Origin: Stereocaulon alpinum
Lineage: Eukaryota > Ascomycota > Lecanoromycetes > Lecanorales > Stereocaulaceae
Direction of reading: 5' to 3'
Assembly (NCBI GenBank): GCA_018257865.1
Contig: JAEUBA010000054.1
Coordinates: 124,001-188,000, forward strand
DNA length: 64,000 bases
Below are positions 10,902 through 23,089 of the stretch, in pieces. The notes beneath the pieces were generated by a model that did not search any database, was not told the DNA's origin, and saw nothing but the letters and a program-made list of their open reading frames with translations. Every line of letters starts with the position of its first letter. Position 1 is the stretch's first letter. The position numbers and the translations under genes were made by a program.

Positions 10902-12628
10902 TTACATCCACTCACCGCCCAACCAGCGGTTGAAGAAATCCAAGCTGGCCTCTGGCTGGTCTAGCGGGACCATATGGCCAGCGGCGTGGAGTCTCATGAA
11001 TGTTAGGTTGCCATTAGACTTGACTTCGCCGATCTTTTCGCCATCCCCACCAAGCTTCAGGTCTTCAAGCCCAACTTTATTGTAAGCCTTCTGGCCGGGC
11101 CATTCGAGGGCTTCGGTCCAGCCATGGTTACCTAGCCAGTTGCAAATGTAATCTGCGTCGCCCTGTTCACAAAGTCAGTGAAGTGCTTGGAAGCTTGGGA
11201 TATGACTGTCACTTACAGCGTAGATCAGGATGGGTATCTTCTCGAGAATACTCGGGATCATGCGGTGAAACGGCATCATCCAGTCGCCAGACATTAGGAA
11301 GCTTCGGTTGATATCGAAGTTGCAACCCTCATAGCTGTCGACCTCAGCGCCGAGCGCTTCCATGACCTCAGGCTTGTTGAGCCATTTGCTGATCCATCCA
11401 AGCTGGGTGTAGCACAGCGAGCCCGAATCTTCGCATTTGACACGGACGTCGTAGGGATTTTGCCCAGTGCGTTGGTAGGGGCCAAAGATAGCGTTGTTGC
11501 AGTAAATGGAAGCGGGAACGCAGCTCCAGATACTCTCGCTGCTATAGCAGCTTTCAATAAGAGATTGGCAGCGGGGAAGGGCATTATCCATTGCCTGACA
11601 CTGGCTTTCGTCGACTACGGCTGGCCAACCTCCGTCACCGCAAGCCATCGGCCTGTAATATTCGTACTGTGTATAAGCATCAGTGAGACCATTGCCGATC
11701 AACACCGACTTTAGATTGATGTTTGTTTTCTTGTGGCTCATGATCTCAGATGTGAAGACGGGGATGTAATGACCGGCATATGATTCTCCAGCGATATGGA
11801 AGTCTTGGTGCGCATATTCGGGGAATTGCTTGAAGAAAAGAGTAAGGAGGGCATAAACATCCTTTCCGGCAGCAACAGTATTGCTGACTGAACCTCCGCT
11901 GTAGGAGTACCCTGTATTAACTGGCTGGTCTAGGAAGATGACTGAAGCATTCGAGTTCCACGAGTATGGGTTATGAACAATTTCTAGCTTCTGGTTTATA
12001 GAGGCGGGACCCAATTCGAGAAAGAGACCAGTCAAGGAACTGCATCCAGGTCCACCATTAAGCCATAGGACTACCGGGTCGTTCTTAGGGTCGTTTCGAG
12101 ATTCGAAGAACCCTGACGTATATTGTCAGTGAGAGTGATGCTACCTCACACTTAACATCACTCACAGTAGAATAGATGTTTGTCGTTTTCGGTATCATCT
12201 AGGTATCCACTGTACTGCTTGACCCCGGGATCAATGCCCAGAGAAGCAGGGTCTACCTTCTTAGTCCGGAGATCGAAGGCTTCAAGCTTCCCGTCAAGCT
12301 CCCTCTCTTTCTCTCCATCCTCGTTCGCTACCCAGACACTCTGGATATCGGCACCTTTGGTGATATGATCCCAATGGGTATCGGGTCGGCGGCTGTGCTT
12401 CTTGGGCAGGGAGAAAAAGCTGGCTTGATCCATCGCACCGGGATACAACATGGCGACCTCATCCCATGTTGCACGAGCTTCCTTAGTGAGTGATTTGAGG
12501 GACTCTTGAAGGTTGTGGAGAGGTTTCGTCCAGGAATCTGAGGCATGCTTAGGTGCTTGTAGCACTTGCTGCACTGGTGAGAGAGCAGCGCAGCCTCCGA
12601 TCAGGAGAGCTGATGAGAGGACTTTCAT
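10902..12628 (-). CDS. cpyA: Vacuolar carboxypeptidase Y (serine carboxypeptidase, S10)
   Basis: Lysosome-like vacuolar exopeptidase. Exons 12628-12166, 12112-11217 and 11162-10902 join to 539 residues, the usual length. A signal peptide (MKVLSSALLIGGCAAL) is followed by a ~120-residue propeptide. The mature enzyme starts around GIDPGVKQYSGYLDD. Hallmarks in order: HLFYWFFESRNDP, WLNGGPGCSS, DQPVNTGYSYS, nucleophile Ser265 in AGESYAGHYIP, the acid box AGDADYICNWLG (residues 453-464, containing the catalytic Asp) and His516 in AAGHMVPLDQP. The first intron splits the Trp codon of FYWFF. The second lies directly before the acid box, so the unspliced frame would lack Asp and His. Many Cys for the CPY disulphides are present. 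Assignment is very secure. Confidence 0.96.
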
Positions 12629-14510
12629 AATGATGTGTTAACAACTGCGTTACTCCAAAGCAATAGGATGCAACTATAGTATGTGCTTTGGATGCAGGTG
12701 GAGGAGGTTGGGGAGCTCGGGAAGGTGAGGATTGCTTATCGCAACGCAACCACTGGGGCCTAGCAACGGTCTTGGCATTTCAGGGTTGCAATGACGCAGA
12801 TGACCATGATGAACTGGCGACCCACGCGAGCTGTGCATCTGACCCTAAAGCCATGAGATTTCGTTCCATTGCGCTCGCATTCAATCCAATCAATTATTTT
12901 GCCGTTGATACGTTCAAGTATCAGGGACTCATCAAGGGAAGCCCCGTCTTCACGGTTCCTTCGTCACGGTGCTCGATGGCGGTCATAGAGACCGTTGCTC
13001 AACCTCTCTAAGCTCTATGCCACCATTGCGCTTCAAAAGTCCTTGGGACACTCGCCGGGCTGTAGAACGCCACTTTCCTCCTTCAAATTAATTCATATTT
13101 TGACGCGCGATTTGCGTCGTCAACATTGAATGAAGTAACTTAAACAGCAAAGTTGGCCTTGACGGGAAGACGACAGAAGAAGTAGACGAAGAGGAGATCT
13201 GTAAGAAACCGATGATTTTGCCTACAAGGCTGTGACGCGAGCTCTGGTCCGACTTCGCTTTGTGGCTCAGTGCACACTCAAATGCGCCACCAAATCACCC
13301 ATGCAAAGTAGAGTATGTTGCCTCTCCATCATCAGAAAGCATCGTTGATCTCCCTTTACGCATGAGATCGCATTCATATGGTTGGAATGAAACGCATGCC
13401 CTGAATGATAGAATGGCAGAGAGAACGATCACACGGAAGAACAAGAGAACCTCATGGCAGGTGTAGAACACACTGGCCTGTCGAGAGACTGACACCTAGA
13501 GGAGATGTCGTCCTACAAGCCATTGAGGTTTCAAGCTTTCACGAGGAGGGAAGGGTCGCGAATAGGAGAATTTGATTGAAGAGTCGTTGAGGGCAGAATC
13601 ATTGAGGGGGGAATCGCTGATGCTCGGGGCAAACTCCGCTCAATCGATGACACATGCTGCTGCATGTGCAGTCTCTCTAGCTGTGTCTTTGATCTATCAT
13701 CACTCTACATCTGAAAAGAGACTTGGTACCCTGTGGGCTTTGAGAGTGTGACCACTTTTAGGTCCGGGGGGGGGGGGAAATCGTCAGCTCACTGTCGTTC
13801 ATGGAGTGTATCTGTTAGGAGGCTATTACACCGATTGAGCTTCAAAATTGGACGGCTCTGTGACAATGCCCCCAAAGTTAGCGCTCCTAAATCCTAGGAG
13901 CTGCTTGATAGGTAGCTCTAAGTCTCAAATGGTATTTGTAAGAGTTCTTGCTGCAGCACACCCAGCTTTTTAAGTTCGTTTTAGCCCTTAGAGTCCCTTC
14001 CTACGTCTTTCACTACCTTGTGGAAATGAAGCTGCTTGAGGTACAGGATCCCTTTCACATGCAGTAAGGGCCATTTGCGGATATGAGAGGTCAATTGATC
14101 GTCACGCAGTCGTGGACGCAAGCGATACATTGGCTATGATGATAAGCCAATCGAAGCATGCTTGAATAGTGGGAAGGAGATTCCGCATTTCTGCTCGGAG
14201 AACATAGATATATGCAGGTTGCTACATCTTCTCCGTTCAATATCCCACCGGCCAACCTCCGTTGGTCCCTGCCAGTTCATCGTCCCCAATTCCCTGACGT
14301 CGCCTAGTCACTCTCTATATGCGCTAAGCGCTTTCGGTGCCTCAAGAATTGCCCGACATAAAGACGGTCGAGAATAGAGGCTTGCTCAGTCTGCGGCCAG
14401 TCAGTCCGAGGTTACAGATCATTAGTATAGATCTGAACGTTTGCTGCTATGTCACAGAAGGCTGTGACGCTTTTGAACCTCGAATATCTGCCCTGTTGTT
14501 CCTTATAACA
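12629..14510. other. Long intergenic region between CPY and adenine deaminase
   Basis: 1.9 kb holding the CPY promoter and the 3' flank of the deaminase gene. ORFs of 60-140 codons occur on both strands but none has recognisable domains or plausible splicing. A G12 run sits at 13766-13777, and a small hairpin (GCTCCTA/TAGGAGC) lies near 13880-13900. I see no transposon, tRNA or rRNA here. Confidence 0.45.
13766..13777. repeat. Homopolymer G12
   Basis: Twelve consecutive G on the plus strand inside the CPY-deaminase intergenic region. Could be a length-variable locus or an assembly-sensitive point. Confidence 0.9.
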
Positions 14511-15566
14511 CTAAACGTTGCCAAATTTCATGATCGTTGCGTCCACCTCCTTCAGGATGACATCCTTTCTGCTATCATCACACCAGCTCCCATTCACCGA
14601 TGCTTTGGTGATGGTTTCCCACTCTTGTGTCGTGAGACTGAAAGCTTCCTGGACCGCGCAGTAGTTGTCCAGTATGTACCCACTGAAATACGCTGGATCA
14701 TCGCTGTTGATCGAGAAATTGACACCACTGTCCAGAAAAGTCCGGATCGGTAGCTCTCCGATTTCCCTCACACATCTTAGTTTCAGATTCGATAACGGGC
14801 ACATAGTAACCAGCATCTTCCTCTCCGCGACCTCCCTCATCAGCTCCTCATCATCAGCCAACCGGATACCATGATCGATCCTCTCAATATCCAGGTGCGT
14901 CAGCGCCTCCCTAATGTATGCAGCCGGCCCCTCCTCCCCTGCATGGGCGGTCCTTCTGATCCCCTGGTTTTTTGCTTTCCCATAAACCTCATGCCACTTT
15001 CGTGGCGGGTGCTCCTTTTCGCTCGAATCCAACCCGATGCCAGCCAAGCGTCCGCTTACTAAATGAGGCTCAGCTTGGATATAGGTTCTATTTGTGTGCT
15101 CCACGGGCAAGTGCCTGACGAAGCACATTATCAACTTCGTTGTAATCTCGAGTTCTTGTTCAGCGCGCTGGCACGCTTTCTCAAATCCGTTGACAACAGT
15201 TTCGTAGTCTACGCCTCTTTCCGTATGCGCCTGCGGGTCGAAGAAGACTTCTGCGTGCATGACTCCATCGCTTTTTGCGCGGAGAAAATAGTCCCAGGCT
15301 AATTGTTCGAAGTCTGCTTCATATATGAGGCAGCCCATGCCAATGTAGTAATATCTTAGGAAATCATCAAGGGAGGTGAAGCGGGTGTAGCGGTCGAGGA
15401 GGGTTTCGGGAGAGGTAAAGGCTGAGTCAGCGGAGGCAGGAAGGGTGATTTTGTTGCGAGAAGCTAGGGTGAAGAGGAGATTGGGGGAGAGAGACCCTTC
15501 GAGGTGCATGTGGTGTTCGCATTTGGGGAGGGCTTGGAGGAATGGGTGGAGTGGCGATTTGCACAT
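14511..15566 (-). CDS. aah1: Adenine deaminase (Aah1 type)
   Basis: Hydrolyses adenine to hypoxanthine and ammonia in purine salvage. Cytosolic and nuclear zinc enzyme. One uninterrupted exon of 351 residues, close to the yeast Aah1 length. Metal-site residues are visible: the HMHLEG box (His19, His21), a third His in RTAHAGEEG, the RIDHGIRL His and the SDDPAYFSGY Asp pair. The segment EVFFDPQAHTERGV is typical of the adenine-specific branch. It favours adenine deaminase over adenosine deaminase, though substrate preference is inferred. The ATG at 15566 is the first in frame and gives a normal N-terminus (FLQALPKCEHHMHLEG). Confidence 0.92.
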   Translation of the reverse strand: MCKSPLHPFLQALPKCEHHMHLEGSLSPNLLFTLASRNKITLPASADSAFTSPETLLDRYTRFTSLDDFLRYYYIGMGCLIYEADFEQLAWDYFLRAKSDGVMHAEVFFDPQAHTERGVDYETVVNGFEKACQRAEQELEITTKLIMCFVRHLPVEHTNRTYIQAEPHLVSGRLAGIGLDSSEKEHPPRKWHEVYGKAKNQGIRRTAHAGEEGPAAYIREALTHLDIERIDHGIRLADDEELMREVAERKMLVTMCPLSNLKLRCVREIGELPIRTFLDSGVNFSINSDDPAYFSGYILDNYCAVQEAFSLTTQEWETITKASVNGSWCDDSRKDVILKEVDATIMKFGNV

Positions 15567-18424
15567 TGTGGGTAGGGATCAGCTAAGGGAAGTGAAGATG
15601 GGTTCGATGGTGCTGTTCGACTTGTAAAGCGTTCGCTGTAAGTTGGTAAGTTGGTTGCTTCTGCGGTGGGCTTGGTGGGCTGTCGAATCTTCGAGACTAT
15701 CAAACCACGGGCCAACCCTACGCTAGGATTTAGTCTGGAGGCCTCGATGTACCAGTTGATGCACCTCGATTTTTATTCAAGATCAGCAGACTTTAACTGC
15801 TCTTGTCCTGTCTCCACTGGATCGCTCTACGGACCTCTTCTACGCCACTGTTGCCCAGTAACCACCCTTACGTTAGACTCCAAGCAATGGGAATCTTGGT
15901 GTCCTTGGTTTCGGATACTTTATCTAAGGTCACGGTAGCCAGCCATTACGGTTTAGGGTTCCGAAGAATCGTCGAACACCCACCAACCTCGTCCTAACGT
16001 TCGAGCATGTTGAGCGGTCACATGAAATATGGACGGACAAAGTGACATTCTGGACCAAGTCATGAGGGGTGGCTAGATCTGCCGCCAGCCGGGGTCTCGC
16101 ATCTACATTCATGTGGCGGTGGTGGTGCTCATCTCGAGCTTGACAGAGGAACTTATCGAGAGTCAATTGGGGTCTAACTCAACGGGCACCAAACGCGGCT
16201 CTAACTTCTAAGACCTTTGGCGCTCACATTCCGTTACTTGGGGACTTGCCGTGAACCGTTATGGGTTCGAACAGACATGTGGACTGGAGCTGATCCGAGG
16301 ATGACAGCACTTGTGGCTAGTCAGTGTCAATCACAGCAAGCACCAGCATTAGCCTATTCTTTTCGCCGGACGCCCGTCGATCAATGAGGAGCGCCATCAT
16401 TCTTGAGCAATGCAATTTTTGACTACACACCAGGGTAACACCTATCTAACATCTCGGATATTCTGGGCTGGCTCGGTCGCGAACTTGGTTCATAAAGAAG
16501 GGCAAAAGTCGTGTTGAACATATCGGCCATTCCTCTCCCTTAGTAGCCGACTGCGCAATATCACTCTCACGCCATCAGATACTCCACGTCATGAAGACAT
16601 GTTCTTGCAATAGTAACTACCATGGTGACAGTGGCCGCATAATGTACGAGTACGCCTGCTTGATAATAACCTCGAGCATTGACATTGCACATTCAGCCTC
16701 GGTGCGGTAGCGAGTACATTTACCCCATATCTATATCAAAGCTCCGAGCTTTGCAGATGACGGTCGAGAACAAGCATTCTAGACCAGAATTGGGAAGGGA
16801 AGCTTTAAGCTTGCTACCTGATCTACCAGTCCCATTCAAGTCTGATCTGTTTCCGTTAGGGGTTTGGCCCTTTCATGCAGATCATGTACACCTTTTGCGG
16901 GCATTGCTCGTATGCACCAAGCCCGAGACTGCGAACTGGGGCACATGGACATGCTAATGGCGCTAGGAAATATCGATTGGAGTAATTGATGGCCCATGGC
17001 TGTTGACTGTTTCAAAGCTGAAAGGAAATGGACGCGCCTCGCACGGGTCAATGCCAGAGTGCCAAATGGTGATTGTCTCCTGACGTCTTCGCGCGCAGGG
17101 GTAAGGCGGCTTGACGGCTTCGGGCTTTAGTAGGTGATCTGTGTGGAGATCAGTGAGGCACAGCATCATTACCTTTCCCAAAAGGGATAAGAGGCGGGAA
17201 TTAGGTAGATCTTGCGATCTCGGCAATATTGTCATTGGCCTCCTACGGCTTCTCCCCCGACTCCCCAACCAAAATGCTTGGCTGGGTTGGAGCAACAATC
17301 ATCGATGAACTCTCCGTTCGGAAAAATCCTTTTTCTCAGCTAAGCACTTGCCATTGTGGCTGCTGCGGAGCTATGGGTCATTGGGAAAGAAAAGCCGCGA
17401 CCATTAGCCCCAGACACTATGACCATGTCGATCATTCGCTTCGTCCTCTACGCTGTTTAGAAGGCATATCTCGGCTTCGACCCGGCATGCCTGTGGATAC
17501 GACTTTAAAGTTCTCCATGCTAGGAGCTTATGTAGATCTTGGGCAAGCACATCAGTCCCCTCATACATTGATGTGGCCAACCATATGGCCCCATTTCTCA
17601 TCTCATACCTTCCTCATTCGACACATCAAGTGTCGTTATGACTTCTCATTGCCCACATACATGACCTGTTCTTCTTTTGGCCGGATACTTAGCTACTCAC
17701 CCAGCTCAAGACCAAACCACAGGTATTTGTACCTCCACTCACACTTCCAATTCGAGCATTCTTGCGTCCCATCTTCCACACCACTGGATACGGAGCGTAT
17801 CAGGCTTCTCAGCAAACGCTCAGACACCGACACCTCCTTGCGGCTGTCGTCAGCGAGATCGCGTTCCGATAACCGACGATACAATATCGACAAATAGGGA
17901 CGGCGATCCCCCATTGCCTGCATGGTGCTCGGCTCATTCTGGACTGGCGCTGCATAACCGTCGCTGACCACTGTGGGAGCCAATGACTGAAGGGGCAAAG
18001 ATCGGTATCCAGGCCTAACGTCAACTTCAACCATGTCTATATCTCTGTTTTAGAGTTTTGGTGAATAAGCTTGCAGCCCACCCCCGGATCATCAACCGAC
18101 CCGAAGCAGGCCGCTTACTGGTAGCATTTGCTTTTATTCCGCTGGTGTTAGTGGCCAGAGAAGCCTATTTGACATCCCATGGACATATGACATCGGCCCA
18201 TCCGACATGGACGCCTAAAGCCCACGGATTATCCAGGCCTGCGAAGCCTCCCGTTTTTCTAGTGTTCTGTGGACGATTCGCCCCACCCGGAGCCACAAAT
18301 TTACTATCTCCGTTTTGCTCCGTCCAGAGAATGGCTGCTTGCTTTGTGTAACCATAGTGCTCGGCACATTGAGCTTTTGCATATGAGGTAAACCTGAGCC
18401 TTCCCCTGGTGATAAACTTCCAAC
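15567..18424. other. Long intergenic region upstream of the Zn2Cys6 regulator
   Basis: 2.86 kb between the deaminase start and the transcription factor start, with no gene I can support. The longest frames (17229-17897 on plus, lacking an ATG at its start; 17693-18034 on minus) show no known domain and overlap each other. Probably mostly promoter DNA of the two divergent genes. A hidden multi-exon or non-coding gene cannot be excluded. Confidence 0.4.
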
Positions 18425-21019
18425 ATGCCTGAGCATCGTCCCATCCCGACTCAAAGGCCACCCCCCTTATATCCACAGGCATCTCCGCATAATATACCAT
18501 CGGCGCCATCTAGCGCGACTCTCCAAAGTCCACTCACTCCAGGCACTCATATGTCCAGTTCGGATCCTACAAGCCGACCCTCCAGTGGCCCCGGGACTCA
18601 GCAGTCTCATCATTTGTCTTTACAGCCGGGATCCAATTCAAGGTCTGCTAGCTACATGCAATCTTTTCACCCGCAATTGGCCTCACCAGGAGGCACGTTA
18701 CCTGGATTTCAGGTATTTAGTCATCCCCATGGACCCCTCACTGATATACCGGGTATGCCACAAACACCCCAGATGATGACTACTGGTGTGCAAGGCCAAA
18801 AACGTGCGTATCGGCAACGAAGGAAGGACCCAAGTTGTGATGCATGTCGGGAGCGCAAAGTGAAGGTCAACATGTTCTATTGATTGTGTTTGACATCGCT
18901 AACACCTGAGCACAGTGCGACGCCACTGACAGCTCGAGTTGCACGGAGTGCTCGAGTAGAAACGTGAAATGCCAATTTACAAAAGAGACGAACAGGCGCA
19001 TGTCTAATATTAGGTCAGCGTTTTGGCACACTATCGTAAGCTTATTCTAATCAATTACTCTGCCCTAGACACAATCAGGATCTCCAAAAGGAACTGGCGC
19101 AAACGAGATCACAAGTTGAACAGTTGCGCAACATTTTAGAGACCGGAAAGGGGGAAGAATTTGTCCATAGACTCTCCCCAGAAAGTCTCCCTCTTCCGCC
19201 ACCGTCGCAGAAGCACAACCTCACGCACCTTCCTGATCCCGAGTCACAACATGTACCCAACGCAATTGAGCAATTTCCAGGCTACGGACAAAGGCAAGCC
19301 AAAAGACGGAAAATAGTTGGTACGTTAGACTTGGCCAGAATTGGGAATAACATGCAAACGTATGGCCGTGGCATCTTCAAACCACCATACCCACAACACG
19401 ATAGCAGTCCTCCACGTTCACTTCCTTCTTCACTTCCGGAGCTTCCTCCAAAGCACGAGGCGGACATTCTAGTGCGGCAGTACCAGTTTACACTCCATCC
19501 AACGCTACCTCTGATACACTGGCCTTCTTTCCAGGAACAGTATGAAAAAGTGTACAGGGACAGGTCTCTTGATTACGTTCCACGCATATGGGTTGCGCTC
19601 CTGTACGCTGTGTTTGCTTGTGGGACTCTCCATCGCTCCTGGCAGGACAGCCGAACGTACCTGGAGACATCCAGATCGCTCATAGATCTCTGGACTGAGG
19701 AGTTGACCCTAGATCACGCTCGGACGGCTCTGCTCAGCAGCATCTGCCTTGTGGAAATGAATCTCAAGTCTGCCGGATGGACTTGGATAGGGTACGCTGT
19801 CCGCATATGCTTTGACATTGGCTTGCATTGCGAAGCTGGTACATGGCCTGCGATTGAAGAAGAGATGAGGAGGCGAGTCTGGTGGTGTATATATGCTTGC
19901 GATTGGTGGGTCTTCTATCTTGTCATCGTGCAATCACGCTGACTTTGTAGCTTACTGTCACTCGAGCTTGGGCGACCAGCCCTGATGAAGGAGGAGGACT
20001 GCGATGTTGCAATGCCTAGCCCTGTCGACGATCAATACATGCATATGGGTAGCAATTGGACTTCACCATCCCCAGAGCAATCCACTTCGGCCCTTTTACC
20101 AATGATCCAAGTCATTGGTGGTATTGCTAAGCTTCTCAGGATGTTGAAAAGCCGGCGCTTGATCAAGTCCACTTTACTCGCTTATGACACGCACTTCAAG
20201 AAATGTATGCAGGTCTTCCCGGCACAGCAGGAGCCTCGAGAGAACCATTACATTGACCCCGCGGAACTTCTACCAATGGCGTATCTGCAGAACGCTCGCC
20301 TGATGCTCCATCGCCATAATCTGAGCCCTACGTGCGATGCCGATGAGAGAATTGCCGCAATGGATCATTGTGCCTCAGTCTCGAAAGACACTGCGCGGCT
20401 ACTCCGCCGGTGTATGCAGAATTCTCTAGAAACCCACTCACACCCTTCGCATGAGACGGGCTCCTGGAAAAACCGCATGGTCGCCGCAGTGAGCGCCTTC
20501 CTTTGCACGCACATCTGGCGTTGCACATTGTTTTTATGTTTTCGATTCGATTTCTCGAGCGCCTTATGTTGTGTCAGAGCAAGTGCCGTAATTGGAAACA
20601 GTCGGCCTATCAACATTGCCTGCGGTCGCTATCTGGAATTCTTTCTCTCGGAATTCATCAGGAAATTAGAACAGAACGATCAGCCTGATACGGACGAAGA
20701 GATGATCGCATACGTTTCAGGGGATCTTCAAGGTAGCTTCGAGAACTCATGGATATGGCAAGGGAACAAAGGTGCTCTCCATATTGGACGACCTTCGCAA
20801 AGCTTAGATGACAACGGGAATGGAGAAAGTAGTGGCCGAGCTTTCACCAAAGCTAACACCAAGGCAAAGGATTCGGACTGGGCTGGATGGGACAGGATCC
20901 TGGACATTCTGGAACACTTATGCCAACACAGTGCAGTTCAGGATCCCTCAATACGACCACCAATGATGCTGCCGCCGGTGAACCCGTCGAATCGGATGAG
21001 CATCAGGGACCTTATCTAA
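18425..21019 (+). CDS. Zn(II)2Cys6 transcription factor with fungal_trans middle domain
   Basis: Nuclear DNA-binding regulator. Four exons (18425-18865, 18916-19013, 19069-19905, 19951-21019) give 814 residues. A Pro/Ser-rich N-terminus precedes a basic patch (KRAYRQRRKDPS) and the zinc cluster C-x2-C-x6-C-x7-C-x2-C-x6-C, with Cys at about 138, 141, 148, 156, 159 and 166. The first intron falls exactly before the third Cys. TKETNRRMSNIRHNQDLQKEL looks like linker plus dimerising coiled coil. The fungal_trans homology region runs from HPTLPLIHWPSFQEQY through GYAVRICFDIGLHCE and RRRVWWCIYACD to LLSLELGRPALM. The third intron splits the last two blocks. Target genes are unknown, and no metabolic cluster lies nearby to suggest them. 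Confidence 0.88.
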
Positions 21020-22352
21020 CCAATGATCTAACAACGTCCCTCCAGTATGGAAAGGCGCACTGGAAAAGGCCAGTGTCTCGGCACATAACATAGACTCCAC
21101 GAGAAGCATCTAGGAAACAAGACATTGGCGTTATACTGGAAGCATAGGCTACTGATTCAGTAGCATGGAATGAGCTTACTTCAGAAGTCAAGACTCGGAA
21201 TGCTACTTTATAATAGAGAGGACATATGGCTATGGCAGTCTCTTAAGGATAGAGGAGAGCAGCCGGAAATGCTGTGAGTCCGATGTGGTCTTTCTAGGGC
21301 TTTCGGGTCTTCAGTTGATGAACCTATTCACTTGTAAATAATTCAAGTCCTGTATGTATGGCGGTCAATGGGCGGCACATATCAATACTCTAAGGCCCAA
21401 GTCTGTTTAGATTTGGACTTTTTGAGCGCCTCCTTGAAGTAGCATGACGGCAGGCTGGCTGGCTGAAGTCCTCCAAACTCCCGATTAAGCTTTGGAGGCA
21501 GCCGTAGAATAAGTCGTCCGGTCGGAATGTCCAGTACTATCTATTGATCCTATGGGTGTTGCATTCTATATCCTTCTCTTATATTGACAATCTACGAGAG
21601 CCGCTTTTTGCCCTGCCTGCAGTGGAAAGCCTGGCGAGATGGCATGAGGTATTAACGTCTCGGCACTATGCAGGGTAGTAGGCACGACTGCCGGACTCTT
21701 GCCTTTTCCAATCTCGCGCATTGCATTCGATTGGGGTCAGTGTACCTTCAAGCCTGGAAGCATCGTCAGCGGTACACCGTCAAAACATGACAACTTGCGA
21801 TGGAATCAGCCAACCAAGGAATTTTGCGCGATTTGGGAAGACGCAGAGGATTGAGGCTGAATCGTCACTCGTTTGCCAAGGTCTTGCCGACCGCCGATAC
21901 TCCATGCGGTGCCGTCCTCCGTTACTTATGGCCCTCGAACCTGAGTACTGTGTTGTCATCCTCCCACGAGCAGCATCTCCTCTCTCCCACGTCCTCCAAA
22001 GACCCATCAAGAACACAATTCCTTCACGAATCAATTCTATCAAAATTCAGTGGTTCCCGAAGTAGGTCTAACGAAAACCCGTCCTTGCCGACGCAGCTTG
22101 TGACCCGTGAACTCGACCACTGTTCTGTCCGCTTAGCCCAAGAGTGATACTTCTCGAGACTTCCATATAAATCACTCATACAGGGTCCCACGACAAAGGA
22201 GTCCGCCTTTTGTAGAGACACTCCTTCCACCCGATCCGCGCATCTACTTGTGTGCAGGCCTACGACCTTGATGAACGAGCCAACCCAATGGTACACCACC
22301 TCTACGCCCTCCCCAGTCAGTCGCACTCCATTGCTTTCATATACCAGCCATC
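21020..22352. other. Intergenic region
   Basis: 1.3 kb between two plus-strand genes. ORFs at 21721-22326 on both strands mirror each other and have no recognisable features. The last ~300 bp should be the promoter and 5' leader of the next gene. Confidence 0.4.
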
Positions 22353-23089
22353 ATGCCCTTCCGGGCAAAGATGAGGAAAGCCCTCGGGCGGTCAGGATCC
22401 AGTGCTGAAGGATCCGATCTCACCACTACAGCCACAAACAAATCTACTAAAGCAAAGAACCCTAAGAAAGAGAAACTTCCAGACAATGTCTACAAGCCAG
22501 GTGAGGCAATGCCTCGCCCCAAATACCGCGGGCCCTACAATCAAGCACACCAGGACAAATTGTCGGCGTTTAGCTTTGGAGACGCATGGAGAAGGAGGAA
22601 AAGTAGCGCAACAGGGAACAGTGACATGAGTCCTATGGGATCGAGACTCATGAGCAGGAGAGGAAGTGCGTGGAGTAGGAGGAGCATCAAGCTGGGAAGT
22701 AGACGGAACTCGGAATTTCAGGATCCGTTGGACGAGGGAGAGGCCGATGGTGATGTTGCGAACGGTATGTCTACAAGTATGCGTCGCCAGGAGCTTGATT
22801 GACTGACCATTGGCGGTATGCAGTGGGATTGTCGAGACAACACACAGCGGAGGATCGAAGACCCAGGGCCAAGGACAAGGACATGAATATAGCCGGGCCG
22901 GAAACACAGAAGACTGTCACAAACGGAGATCAATTCGGTTTTGATCCCCAGAAAACGATCACGGAGAAGGATCCTTACGATCTTGATGCACAGAGGACGG
23001 TTACGAACGGACGGCCGTTTACTGAGGAGGAGCTTGCGAGTGCTTTGTCCCAGAGTACACTAAAGGGATCGAGAAGGGAAAGGAGTTGA
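22353..23089 (+). CDS. Small basic fungal protein with three 14-residue QKTVTNG-type repeats
   Basis: Exons 22353-22764 and 22824-23089 join to 225 residues (59 bp intron, GTATGT donor, TGCAG acceptor). The first half is Lys/Arg/Ser-rich. It has motifs PRPKYRGPYNQAHQDKLSAFSFGDAWRR-like (a conserved-looking Tyr/Pro/Phe patch) and repeated RRxS phosphorylation-like sites. The second half holds three tandem 14-residue units (ETQKTVTNGDQFGF, DPQKTITEKDPYDL, DAQRTVTNGRPFTE). It ends TEEELASALSQSTLKGSRRERS. No known domain. The whole protein is probably disordered. Coding status rests on clean splicing and on the repeat keeping frame. Function unknown. Confidence 0.7.
22901..23026 (+). repeat. 42-bp coding tandem repeat, three copies
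   Basis: Three consecutive 42 bp units (22901-22942, 22943-22984, 22985-23026), each encoding a variant of x-x-Q-[KR]-T-[VI]-T-[NE]-[GK] followed by five residues. The units have diverged at the DNA level, so this is an old duplication kept in frame. Confidence 0.85.

Noticed and set aside
16255..16290. GGTTCGAAC resembling a tRNA B box
   Set aside because: No matching A box or acceptor stem upstream or downstream. Similar lone B-box-like words at 33092 and 43270 also fail.
17229..17897. 222-codon plus-strand open frame upstream of the transcription factor
   Set aside because: It begins with TTG, has no recognisable domain, an atypical His/Ser/Arg-rich composition, and overlaps a comparably long minus frame.
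17693..18034. 113-codon minus-strand frame with an ATG and protein-like N-terminus
   Set aside because: No domain, no splice-supported extension and no homologue known to me. Could be a first exon, but evidence is too thin.
18165..18509. 114-codon minus frame overlapping the start of the transcription factor
   Set aside because: It lies antisense to the leader and first exon of a well-supported gene and shows no domain.
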